Shown here in pieces: positions 1-6,858 of a stretch of 63,780 nucleotides of DNA. This stretch comes from Acidobacteriota bacterium (GTDB lineage Bacteria > Acidobacteriota > Vicinamibacteria > Vicinamibacterales > JAKQTR01). A model generated the notes under the pieces. That model searched no databases, was not told the DNA's origin, and saw only the letters and a program-made list of their open reading frames with translations. The stretch spans positions 1 through 63,780 of the forward strand of contig JAPKZO010000015.1 in assembly GCA_026393755.1 (NCBI GenBank), given 5' to 3'. A program made the translations under genes and the position numbers. The first letter of the stretch is position 1. Every line of letters begins with the position of its first letter.

Positions 1-47
1 AACCAGCGCTCGACGTCGGTCACGGTCTCAGATGCGCGGGTAGCCAT
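1..47 (-). CDS. Start of an unidentified protein (truncated by window edge)
   Basis: Reading leftward from the ATG at 47 gives 15 codons (MATRASETVTDVERW) that stay open to the edge. A -10-like TATACT (complement of 49-54) ends only two bases before this ATG, so the transcript may be leaderless. The arrangement is divergent from the next gene. Nothing can be said about function from 15 residues. Confidence 0.35.
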   Translation of the reverse strand, partial: MATRASETVTDVERW

Positions 48-48
48 A

Positions 49-74
49 GTATATGTGTAATGTAACACACATAC
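49..74. promoter_or_regulatory. Palindromic operator between divergent genes
   Basis: TATGTGT (52-58) and its reverse complement ACACATA (67-73) are separated by 8 bases. The palindrome lies between the leftward start at 47 and the rightward frame beginning at 53, and overlaps -10-like sequence. This suits autoregulation by a small DNA-binding protein; inferred from symmetry only. Confidence 0.35.
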
Positions 75-715
75 CTCGCCGTTTCAACAGGCACGCTTCC
101 GTGTCATTTTTCAGTGATGCTCAAAACTGGGGGTGGGCAAGGCCCACCGGGGCGTTGACAACGGCGGATGTATTCCACCTTGCAGGTCCCAGCCTGGGGC
201 GAGACTCGCTGGCGGACGTTTCGCGCCCCGGAACGCCGGCGAAGTTCTGCCTCGACGATCGGGGCATGACGTTCTCAGAGGGTGCGCTCGTAAGGCTTAA
301 GGGAGAGGAGACCATCGCCCGTTGCACGAGTGGCAGATGGATCGAACAGGAGGACTCCACAGGGCGTCCATCGGTCTGGGTGAGCCTCAGATCCCCCCCC
401 CAAGAGGCCCCACGGGCAGCCGTGAAGGTCCAGGCGACCCAATACACTGGCCCGCCGTCGGCATCGGTTCCTGCCAAGGCTCTGGTGGAGGGAACGGAGG
501 CCGCCGCCACCAGGTTCATTATCCGGGCGTGGTGGGACGGTCCGGATGTAGTCGTTCTGCTCAACGCCGCCACGCCAGAAGGGCTGGAAAAGCATGTCAG
601 CACTTTCCAACTGGTCGTCGGCGAATCCCACGACGTGACCGAAACCGGGCGGTTCGGCGCAGCTCGCATCGTCGTCTCTGCTGAGGTCGAGACGTTACCG
701 GGGATCGTTCGCTGA
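53..715 (+). CDS. Hypothetical protein, start uncertain
   Basis: An open frame of up to 220 codons. The second half (about residues 130-215) has a protein-like mixture of hydrophobic strands and charged turns and looks coding. The first 70 residues are less convincing, and the ATG at 53 lies inside the palindromic operator, so the true start is probably downstream. A run of nine C at 392-400 is a possible frameshift site. No family is recognised. It is followed by a methyltransferase on the same strand. Confidence 0.35.
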   Translation: MCNVTHIPRRFNRHASVSFFSDAQNWGWARPTGALTTADVFHLAGPSLGRDSLADVSRPGTPAKFCLDDRGMTFSEGALVRLKGEETIARCTSGRWIEQEDSTGRPSVWVSLRSPPQEAPRAAVKVQATQYTGPPSASVPAKALVEGTEAAATRFIIRAWWDGPDVVVLLNAATPEGLEKHVSTFQLVVGESHDVTETGRFGAARIVVSAEVETLPGIVR

Positions 716-876
716 ACTCGCATGTGGGAGATCAAGAACCGAGGCGTGTTGATAGCGACGAGAAATGGCGGAGATGTTCACCGACGCCACTGCCGGCAGT
801 GCGCTATGATCGGCGTGGCGGGGGGCCATCGACCGCGGGAGCCATCCATGATCCGATCTGCAAGGCGACTGTTCCG

Positions 877-1497
877 ATGATCGACACGCGCCGTTTCGAT
901 CAAGTTGCCGCGACCTGGGATGACGACCCCAAGCGCGTCTCGCTCGCCAACGCTGTGGCCGACACCATCGTGCGTCAGGTCGGGTTGGCGGCGGCGATGG
1001 ACGTGCTGGATTTCGGGTGCGGGACGGGGCTGCTGACGCTGGCCCTCAGGCCGAACGTGCGCAGCGTCACGGGGGCGGATACCTCGACCGGCATGCTGAG
1101 CGTGCTGGAGCGAAAAGCACGGGAGCAGGCGCTGAAGTTGGTGACGACGTGGTTGCTGCGGCCGGACGACAGCTACGCGTTCCCTGGCGACTACGATCTC
1201 ATCGTCAGCAGCATGACCCTGCACCACGTGGCGAGCCTGGCGCCCCTATTCGCCCAATTCCGCGATCATCTGCGTCCGGGCGGTCGTGTTGCGCTCGCCG
1301 ACCTGGACCGCGAGGACGGCACGTTCCACAGACCGGACGTCACCGACGTGTTCCACCTCGGCTTCGACCGGGCCGATCTGAAGGCCCTCCTGGCGCAAGC
1401 CGGCTTCGACGACCTCGCGGACGCGACCGCGTTTGTCCACCATCGGAACGACCGTGACTATCCCGTGTTCCTCATCAGCGGGCGTGTGCGCGGGTAG
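877..1497 (+). CDS. Class I SAM-dependent methyltransferase
   Basis: A 206-residue methyltransferase of the UbiE/Methyltransf_11 type, predicted to transfer a methyl group from S-adenosylmethionine to an unknown small molecule or lipid. Motif I is VLDFGCGTG (about residues 46-54), followed by an acidic residue in TGADTS. Motif post-I/IV is YDLIVSSMTLHHV, and LRPGGRVALADL is the usual post-motif strand. The ATG at 877 was chosen because it starts the conserved N-terminal pattern (RFDQVAATWDDD) typical of this family; the frame stays open upstream to 724, but that stretch is not protein-like. It ends about 70 bp before a toxin-antitoxin pair with which it shares no obvious function. Confidence 0.8.
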   Translation: MIDTRRFDQVAATWDDDPKRVSLANAVADTIVRQVGLAAAMDVLDFGCGTGLLTLALRPNVRSVTGADTSTGMLSVLERKAREQALKLVTTWLLRPDDSYAFPGDYDLIVSSMTLHHVASLAPLFAQFRDHLRPGGRVALADLDREDGTFHRPDVTDVFHLGFDRADLKALLAQAGFDDLADATAFVHHRNDRDYPVFLISGRVRG

Positions 1498-1564
1498 GGC
1501 ACGGTGCACCCTTCTTGTGGACCTGCAACCGCGGGCGTGGCGCGATAAACGTGGAGGCTTGGCC

Positions 1565-1807
1565 ATGACCGTTCACCCGCGCGTCGAAATGCGCCCAGAC
1601 GTTATGCTCGGCGAGCCTGTGATACGCGGCACTCGGGTCACCGTTGAACTGGTGCTGCGGAAACTGGCCGAGGGAATGACGCAAGCGGACCTGCTCGACG
1701 CCTATCCCAGACTCACCACCGACGATATTCAAGCCGCCATCCGGTTTGCCGCCGACACGCTCGCCCACGAGGAAGTTGTCTTCCGTCCAACCGGGACGGA
1801 CAGCTGA
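1565..1807 (+). CDS. DUF433 family antitoxin
   Basis: An 80-residue DUF433 protein, a winged-helix/homeodomain-like fold that usually pairs with a DUF5615 PIN-like toxin. The diagnostic pattern is present: PDVMLGEPVIRGTRVTVELVL near the start, then EGMTQADLLDAYPRLT and IQAAIRFAAD. The ATG at 1565 is preceded by GGAGG (1553-1557). The next gene begins 12 bp downstream and is the expected toxin partner, so the two probably form one operon with the antitoxin first and acting as autorepressor. Confidence 0.85.
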   Translation: MTVHPRVEMRPDVMLGEPVIRGTRVTVELVLRKLAEGMTQADLLDAYPRLTTDDIQAAIRFAADTLAHEEVVFRPTGTDS

Positions 1808-1819
1808 CGAGCCACGCCA

Positions 1820-2345
1820 GTGCGGTTCCTCGCCGACGAAAGTTGGGATTTCGCGGTGGTCCGGGCGCGTCGTGCCGCCGGCCATGACGTCGTAGCGATT
1901 GCCGAATCGCGCCATGGAATCACCGACCGTGACGTGATGGAACTTGCTGAGATAGAACGGAGGGTCGTCATCACTGAAGACAAAGACTTCGGCCAGTTGG
2001 CATTTGCGGGGGAACGGCAGGGTGATCGGATGTGTGCTCCTGCGGTATCCCGCGAATGCTCGCCGTTCAATAGGATTGGACGTCGTGCGACTCGTGGAAC
2101 TCCTCGGTGATCGATTCTCCGGGTCTTTCGTGACCGCCGAGCCAGGAAAGATCCGACTGACCCGCCTGCCGGGACCAAACGAGGATCGGTCTGAAAACCC
2201 GTTCCGGCGGGCAAACAGAGGGCCGTCCTCGCGAGGTTCGGAAGTCCCGTCCGCCTTCGCAACGCTCCAGCCCGACACTCTCTTCGCGTTGCTTCGGCGG
2301 ACAACCTTCGCGTGTCAACTGGCTCGCCAGCCGAAGCTCACCTGA
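1820..2345 (+). pseudogene. DUF5615 PIN-like toxin, frameshifted
   Basis: The first frame (from ATG 1820) gives the DUF5615 N-terminus: MRFLADESWD, RAAGHDVVAIAE, and the conserved VITEDKDFGQLAF. After a run of five G (2008-2012) the family homology continues in the +1 frame (GCVLLRYPANARRS, then VTAEPGKIRLTRLP). Removing one G restores one continuous protein of the usual family length. The acidic residues expected in a PIN-like nuclease (LADES, TEDKDF) are intact in the first part. Either the toxin is inactivated in this strain or the homopolymer length is a sequencing error. The restored frame would run to a stop at 2345, longer than most relatives. Confidence 0.75.
2249..2302. repeat. Imperfect hairpin in the toxin 3' region
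   Basis: Arms GTCCGCC-TTCGC-AACGC (2249-2265) and GCGTT-GCTTC-GGCGGAC (2286-2302) pair except for an internal 5-base mismatch. It resembles dispersed intergenic palindromes of high-GC bacteria and lies just left of the first attachment site. Confidence 0.45.
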
Positions 2346-2377
2346 GGAAAGGTGCATGCCGGACGGTGAGCGAAGGC

Positions 2378-2435
2378 TGGTGCCGGAGGAGGGAATCGAA
2401 CCCACACTCTCATTGCTGAGAACGGGATTTTGAGT
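2378..2435 (-). other. Attachment-site remnant: 3' half of tRNA-Leu(CAA)
   Basis: It matches the intact tRNA at 22893 from the encoded CCA (TGG at 2378-2380) through acceptor, T arm, variable arm and into the anticodon loop (TTTTGAGT), then diverges. It carries TTCGATT in the T loop where the intact gene has TTCAATT. It has no 5' half, so it is not a functional tRNA. Confidence 0.85.
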
Positions 2436-2929
2436 TCGACCGCCCGGTCGAGATTAGGCCTGAAAACGCTGGTTTTCGTGCGTTCTATGAGAGTCGAGTT
2501 GGCTGGCGTTGGCTCAGGTTGGCTTGGGTTGGATGGTCGCGGGCACACGAAAAGGCACAGTCGAAGGAGGCGGCTGAAGCAGATGCTGGCGCAGTCGGGT
2601 TTGTCGGCGTGCTCGATTTCTGGCGTCAGGTGCTGCATAGCCGCGTCGGGTGTTCTGAGGGGCAGAGTTTCAAGATCGTTTGAAGTGCTGTGCCGCTCGC
2701 CGGCGGGCCGATCAGCGATTCACCCTTCGAGCGGTACAACATCGGAGACCACCGAAGTACGAAAGCCACGAGGGACCGACGGTTCTGAGAACCGTGTCAC
2801 CCATGTTCCCGAACTGATCTGTCACGTATCTTCCCGGCCGTTCAAAGTCAGGCAGCGCTATGGCGGACCCGATCTAGTAGCGTCGCCGACTGCTGTGCCC
2901 GTGAACTCGCTCGCTCGATCTGGTGCGAC
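2436..2929. other. Non-coding stretch with 10-bp phased repeats
   Basis: No convincing gene is seen. Directly after the attachment copy is a palindrome TCGACCG-CC-CGGTCGA (2436-2451). Four GTTGG motifs then follow at exact 10-bp spacing (2498, 2508, 2518, 2528), the first three extended to GTTGGCT. Helically phased repeats beside an att site suggest protein-binding arm sites. The remainder resembles decayed coding sequence but is not identifiable. Confidence 0.45.
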
Positions 2930-3220
2930 CTACGAATGCGGCGCGCTCTTGCCAATGCGCGCACCACTCAGCGGACCGCCCAGCAACGCGCTTATCAGAC
3001 ACAGGTCGAATACACCAGCCGCCAAGGGCACCAGGCCAACCGCCATGATGACGGCGCCTGTGGACGTCGCGCTGTGTGTGTAACCCCAGGCGATGAGGCC
3101 GAGACCAATCGCAATGCGAGTGATGCGACCGATCGGGCTGTTCACGAGCTGCGCGAACCCAGACTTGCCGAAAGATTCAGCTAGACCCAATGCAGCCTCC
3201 TTGAGTGGTAGTGGCCCCAT
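2930..3220 (-). CDS. DUF2892 inner-membrane protein
   Basis: A 96-residue YgaP-like protein with the DUF2892 signature: an N-terminal amphipathic region, then RITRIAIGLGLIAWGY as the first membrane helix and a second helix VIMAVGLVPLAAGVFDLC. The conserved Cys in FDLC followed by LLGGP fits the family, where it usually appears as CPLY-LLG. Such domains sit alone or attached to rhodanese domains in sulfur metabolism, but the function of stand-alone copies is unknown. It is about 240 bp downstream of the exported phosphodiesterase gene on the same strand. Confidence 0.75.
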   Translation of the reverse strand: MGPLPLKEAALGLAESFGKSGFAQLVNSPIGRITRIAIGLGLIAWGYTHSATSTGAVIMAVGLVPLAAGVFDLCLISALLGGPLSGARIGKSAPHS

Positions 3221-3462
3221 ATATTACGCCAAGGTGCAGGGACGAGAGAAAGCGCTGCCCAACGATCGCGCTCACCGGCGGCTAGTGGTGAGACTGCCGA
3301 ACCACGCGGGCACCCGCGTTGCCGTTCAGCGGCAGCGCCCCGCCTGCAACGCGGGATGCCCGGGATGTTTGAGCAGGGGTTTCACAACCTCGGAGGGCGC
3401 AGTTTCCCGCCCATGTGGCCAGGTTGTGAAACCACTTGCAGCCTCGGCCCAGAAGAACGGCG

Positions 3463-4536
3463 CTACTTCTCGATGAGCAGCGTCGCCACCACGCCGGCGT
3501 GATCGGATGGGTATGGCTTGCTGACACCGACCGCTTTGGCGTCGAGCACCTCCAGGCCCTTTGCGAAGATCAGGTCGATCCGCTCGACCGGCTCCCCATC
3601 CGGATAGACACCGGCGTAGATGTCCTCCCAGAACAGCGGCCAGGTGAGACCCTCCCACGTCTGATGCACCGCCGTCCAGCTGTCTGCGTAGCCAGCGGCC
3701 ACGATCGCCGATGCCGTCGGTGTCTGGTCGGGGCCGATGCCCAGGCCGCTCATGTCGGAGTTGAAATCACCGGCGAGCATGACGGGGAACGGCGAGCCGC
3801 TCAGAATCTCGACCAGTTCGGCCCCCTGCGCCTCCTGAACGGGGTCGCCTGGGAACAGCGGAGAGGCCAGGTGCGTGGCGAAGAAGCGCACGCTCTTGCC
3901 TCGAATCTTGGCATCCACGGACATCCACCCGTTGACCTGCCTGAACCCGGGGAGCGGTTCGCTGGTCGTCAGGAATTGCGCCTGCCGGGCGTTCGACAGA
4001 GCCAGCTCCGCCTGGCTGAGATCGGTGCGCGCGAGGATGACGTTCTGGTCTAGGTAGTGGAAGTTGACGTCGTCACCGAGCGGCAGCATGAGGTTCGTCA
4101 GCGGTTGCACCGCGACGATCTTGTAGTGCAGACCCCGTTCTTCCAAGGCGGCCATCAGGAGTTCCAGCTGATCAGCCAGGAGCTGGATCCTCGACCCGCC
4201 GTTGGTGACGTAATCCCAGACCGTGGCTTCCTGCAGGGACACGAGATACGGATCTTCGGCGGCGATCACGTCAGCCATCCGCGCCGCACGAATGTCGAAT
4301 CCGCTTTGCGCGAGCTCGTCCACCGTGGCGGCGTACGCTGCAGCGAGGTCGTTGGGGTACGCGAAGAAGAAGACGAAGTCAGTCCCCGCGTCCATGTTGT
4401 AGGTCATCACCTTGACGACCCGCTTGTCGCTGTCGGCGGAGGCCGGCGCCGCGGTGAGACCGAGAACGAACGCCGCCGCGACTAGCAGGACTCCCAGAGT
4501 GCCTCTACCGCTCCGATGTGTGAGCCACGAGAACAT
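3463..4536 (-). CDS. Exported endonuclease/exonuclease/phosphatase-fold enzyme
   Basis: A 357-residue protein with an N-terminal signal peptide (hydrophobic LGVLLVAAAFVLGLTAAPASA, cleavage near residue 35) and an EEP domain. Catalytic landmarks are VMTYNMDAG at the start of the fold, SLQEATVWD with the metal-binding Glu, ATHLASP, LAGDFNSDMSG with the DxN pair, RIDLIFAKG and the terminal SDHAGVVA with the catalytic Asp-His. The substrate could be nucleic acid, a phosphoinositide-like lipid or another phosphodiester; export suggests an extracellular or periplasmic target. It is the main cargo of E1. The start is supported by GGAGGAGGG upstream on the minus strand. Confidence 0.85.
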   Translation of the reverse strand: MFSWLTHRSGRGTLGVLLVAAAFVLGLTAAPASADSDKRVVKVMTYNMDAGTDFVFFFAYPNDLAAAYAATVDELAQSGFDIRAARMADVIAAEDPYLVSLQEATVWDYVTNGGSRIQLLADQLELLMAALEERGLHYKIVAVQPLTNLMLPLGDDVNFHYLDQNVILARTDLSQAELALSNARQAQFLTTSEPLPGFRQVNGWMSVDAKIRGKSVRFFATHLASPLFPGDPVQEAQGAELVEILSGSPFPVMLAGDFNSDMSGLGIGPDQTPTASAIVAAGYADSWTAVHQTWEGLTWPLFWEDIYAGVYPDGEPVERIDLIFAKGLEVLDAKAVGVSKPYPSDHAGVVATLLIEK

Positions 4537-4848
4537 GTGCCCTCCTCCTGGTATGACGCCGGGGGCATGTCGAACTTGCCGAAAGGAAGACTATATAACG
4601 TCGCAATAGCGGTACCAATCCGCACCTGGCCCCTGCGCGGGGGACCGGCGAGCGCGGCTCACAAAAGTCTTTGCTTGGGACGACGGAGTTCTTCGCCGCC
4701 CTGACAAGTCCGCCGCTGGAGCCCGGGTGTCGATCCATAAGGGGAGCTTACGCTCTGACAGATGCCGCCGGTGGGGGACAGTACCGGCGACGCTGGGTCG
4801 CTCTTTGCCAGCCGCGCCTTCTCGATGACGGAACCTGGGGTGACTATA
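4537..4848. other. Non-coding right end of E1
   Basis: About 310 bp upstream of the exported enzyme gene. AT-rich GACTATATAACG near 4590 could hold its promoter on either strand. No gene, repeat family or integrase remnant could be identified. Confidence 0.4.
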
Positions 4849-4906
4849 TGGTGCCGGAGGAGGGAATCGAACCCACACTCTCATTGCTGAGAACGGGATT
4901 TTGAGT
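4849..4906 (-). other. Attachment-site copy: 3' half of tRNA-Leu(CAA)
   Basis: Identical over 58 bp to the copy at 2378, including the encoded CCA (TGG, 4849-4851), then diverging right after TTTTGAGT in the anticodon loop. It marks the junction between E1 and E2. Confidence 0.85.
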
Positions 4907-4955
4907 AGTCGGAGCGTCTTCCCGACGATCCGCGAAATCAGGCGCAAACCCAACA

Positions 4956-4986
4956 GGGACCGGACGTTACCCGGTCCCTTTCTTTT
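4956..4986 (+). terminator. Rho-independent terminator at E2 left end
   Basis: Perfect stem GGGACCGG (4956-4963) and CCGGTCCC (4971-4978) with a 7-base loop, followed by TTTCTTTT. It would stop rightward transcripts entering E2 from the left. Confidence 0.7.
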
Positions 4987-5025
4987 ACGGCGAGTGAGCC
5001 AGAAAACGGCGAATGCGGACGCGGC

Positions 5026-5050
5026 AGGGACACCGAAAGGGACAGGGACA
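5026..5050 (+). repeat. AGGGACA repeats near E2 left att
   Basis: Three copies of AGGGACA at 5026, 5038 and 5044. Similar GGGACA motifs occur in the last 45 bp before the right att (17427-17468). Matching short repeats at both ends are what integrase arm-type sites look like. Confidence 0.45.
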
Positions 5051-5092
5051 CGAAACGGCGTAGAATCAGCGCGTCCCCCTTGGAGGTGCTTT

Positions 5093-5401
5093 GTGGACGT
5101 GAAGATGATTCTGCCGTTTCATGTCACCGGGACTGGGGGGAACCGCAAGTTTGAGGCAAAGAAGACTATTAGCCTTCCCGACATCGGGATGCGTTTCAGT
5201 GTGGTCGTGTATTTCGCGGATACCAAGTTCTCCGCGAATACCGCACCGCTCGTCTGGGATGAGCGAGACGGGCTACTCCTTCGTTTCGATGAGACGGTCG
5301 TGAAGTTTGAGGGGACATCGTTCGATCCATCGCCAGCGCGGATGCTGATTGAGGAGCTCCAGCATCCCGGCGACGGCTGGAGCGTGCATCCCCTCAACTA
5401 G
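5093..5401 (+). CDS. Hypothetical protein, 102 aa
   Basis: The GTG at 5093 is preceded by GGAGG (5082-5086) at good spacing. The frame remains open further upstream, but that stretch covers the terminator and att. The protein has alternating hydrophobic residues (MRFSVVVYFADTKF, DGLLLRFDETVVKF) suggesting a small beta-rich fold, and a charged C-terminus. No family is recognised. Its last bases overlap convergently by 8 bp with the leftward regulator gene, a compact arrangement that supports it being real. Confidence 0.55.
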   Translation: MDVKMILPFHVTGTGGNRKFEAKKTISLPDIGMRFSVVVYFADTKFSANTAPLVWDERDGLLLRFDETVVKFEGTSFDPSPARMLIEELQHPGDGWSVHPLN

Positions 5402-6209
5402 GCGGCCGTGTGGTGCGGCGCCTTCCGTTCGCGGCCACCTTTCGGAGGCGGGCCGTCCTGGCAGGGTCTAGCGCCGTCAGGCTGCCACCCGCTAGGCCGG
5501 GATCGACCGCCGGCGTGAGGAAACCGCGAACTCTCGCCCGGTGAACCCATTGACGAACAAGGTTCACTGACGCATTCGGATGACGCCTGGCTACATCGGC
5601 AACCGGCCTGACACTTCCGTCGTTGAACGCCGCAACGTACTCGCGGGCGATGGTTCGATAGAACGTGTCATCGCGGCCCACGGGACCGGGCTTACGGGTC
5701 GCCCGATGGATCGGATCTGCTGGAGCCTGAAACCCCGCGTGCCCCAATAGGCCGTCGTCGCTGAAAATCTGTTCGCCGCGTTCCGTGCCCACTTGGCGAA
5801 GGAACTTCTTCAGGAATCGCCGCCACTCGCCGATGCGAACGCGCCGGAGTACGCCAGCCGTCAAACCGCCTGGCGGGATGCCCTTCACGGAAACGCCGCG
5901 CGCCTCGCCGCTCCAGTGACCAAGCGGTTGATCTGTGTTCGCCGCGCTCATTGGCTCGGCTGGAAAGATGCGAAGTTCGCTCACTACCGGCTGACGATTC
6001 CGAAAGCCCAACCGAAGCGCTGCGACCCATGCCTCACCGATTGGGGCTTCGACCCACGCCTCAGAAACTGGCACCACAACGTCTCGCCTGAAGCGTCCCG
6101 ACTTGGGCTGAAACACCGGACTTGCGCCGCACTCATCGGCGGCGGCCCGGCTCAAAAGCACGTTGCGTTGTCCTAGCTGGAAATCCGCTTCCGTTCGTCG
6201 TGTGTTCAT
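5394..6209 (-). CDS. Putative DNA-binding regulator, 271 aa
   Basis: Divergent from the XRE gene. The C-terminal third contains RKPGPVGRDDTFYRTIA followed by VADVARRHPNASVNLVRQWV and RARVRGFLTPA, a helix-turn-helix arrangement common in proteins of mobile elements in high-GC bacteria. The N-terminal 150 residues have no recognised domain. The ATG at 6209 was chosen because it lies beyond the palindromic operator region; upstream codons run through operator sequence. A divergent regulator pair next to a replication module parallels the control switches of phage satellites. Target and sign of regulation are unknown. Confidence 0.65.
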   Translation of the reverse strand: MNTRRTEADFQLGQRNVLLSRAAADECGASPVFQPKSGRFRRDVVVPVSEAWVEAPIGEAWVAALRLGFRNRQPVVSELRIFPAEPMSAANTDQPLGHWSGEARGVSVKGIPPGGLTAGVLRRVRIGEWRRFLKKFLRQVGTERGEQIFSDDGLLGHAGFQAPADPIHRATRKPGPVGRDDTFYRTIAREYVAAFNDGSVRPVADVARRHPNASVNLVRQWVHRARVRGFLTPAVDPGLAGGSLTALDPARTARLRKVAANGRRRTTRPPS

Positions 6210-6231
6210 GTTCACGACTCTATCACAACCC

Positions 6232-6292
6232 GTAACGGCTGCATATGAGTATTCAGTAACGGTCAGTCCACCCGTTACAGATGCGGTATATT
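6232..6292. promoter_or_regulatory. Operator with three GTAACGG half-sites, divergent promoters
   Basis: GTAACGG occurs at 6232-6238 and 6256-6262 (direct, 24 bp apart), and its reverse complement CCGTTAC at 6272-6278, forming a palindrome with a 9-bp spacer. A -10-like TATATT for the rightward gene is at 6287-6292, so the palindrome covers the likely -35 region. This is typical of a repressor-controlled switch. Confidence 0.6.
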
Positions 6293-6320
6293 GGACATGC
6301 ACACGTTAGGAGCCAACGAT

Positions 6321-6575
6321 ATGACCAGACTTCAACAGGAGCGACGGCGCCGGGATTGGACGCAGCAAGACCTGGCGTTCTACGCCCGCGTCACTTGTGC
6401 CGATGTCTCCCGCTGGGAAAACGGCATGGCGAAGCCGTATCCCTCGCAGGCGGCCCGGCTCGCAAAGACGCTCGGGCTTGACCCGGCCGATCTTCTCTGC
6501 CCTGTCGAGGCAGTCACCGACGAATCGCGCGACGTGAACCAGGACGGCTCACTTCGAGACAGGCTGCGAGCCTGA
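6321..6575 (+). CDS. XRE-family helix-turn-helix regulator
   Basis: An 84-residue Cro/CI-type DNA-binding protein. The HTH spans roughly residues 3-60: RLQQERRRRDWTQQDLAFYA, then the recognition segment TCADVSRWENGMAKPYPSQA and LAKTLGLDPADLL. The ATG at 6321 is preceded by AGGAG (6308-6312). As the first gene after a palindromic operator and divergent from another regulator, it probably sets the on/off state of E2's replication and packaging genes. Confidence 0.85.
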   Translation: MTRLQQERRRRDWTQQDLAFYARVTCADVSRWENGMAKPYPSQAARLAKTLGLDPADLLCPVEAVTDESRDVNQDGSLRDRLRA

Positions 6576-6627
6576 CACACGAAGGGCCGCGACGCTGGCA
6601 GGCGTGCGGCCCGGGACGGGGAAAACG

Positions 6628-6858
6628 ATGTCACCAGTATACACCGAAACGCTTTCTCACCTTCGCGTGCTTGGCGAGTGCGTCACTGACGCGGCGGCCG
6701 ATCTTGACCAGGAACGGCGGGATGTGAACGCCGGCGTTGTCCGAATGCACGAGAAATCGGCGCGTCTCGTCGACTTCGAGAACCAACGCGAGCGAGCGTT
6801 GCGCGACGCAATCAAAGAAGTCGGAATCGAGGCTGTCGCCCGATCGGTGTACCTGTGA
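6628..6858 (+). CDS. Small charged protein, 76 aa
   Basis: It starts at ATG 6628 after a GGGGA ribosome site. The sequence is mostly helical and charged (ECVTDAAADLDQERRDVN, FENQRERALRDAIKEVG), suggesting a short coiled coil. Its stop overlaps the start region of the primase-helicase gene, implying translational coupling and a role in the same early operon. No family is recognised. Confidence 0.6.
   Translation: MSPVYTETLSHLRVLGECVTDAAADLDQERRDVNAGVVRMHEKSARLVDFENQRERALRDAIKEVGIEAVARSVYL

Larger units (their letters stand above)
2378..4848. mobile_element. E1: small element between two tRNA-Leu attachment copies
   Basis: The interval is bounded on both sides by 58-bp identical copies of the 3' half of tRNA-Leu, at 2378-2435 and 4849-4906. 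It holds two leftward genes (DUF2892 membrane protein and an exported phosphodiesterase-fold enzyme) and two non-coding stretches. No recombinase is present, so it is either a decayed element that lost its integrase, or one mobilised by a neighbour's integrase. Its status as a unit is inferred from the flanking repeats. Confidence 0.6.

Noticed and set aside
2436-2929. IS-type transposase remnant
   Set aside because: A short AQSGLS-like segment is visible in one frame, but no consistent homology, inverted repeats or target duplication could be traced.
4849-4906. Additional tRNA-Leu genes at 2378, 4849 and 17507
   Set aside because: Each has only the 3' half; no 5' acceptor strand or D arm is present.
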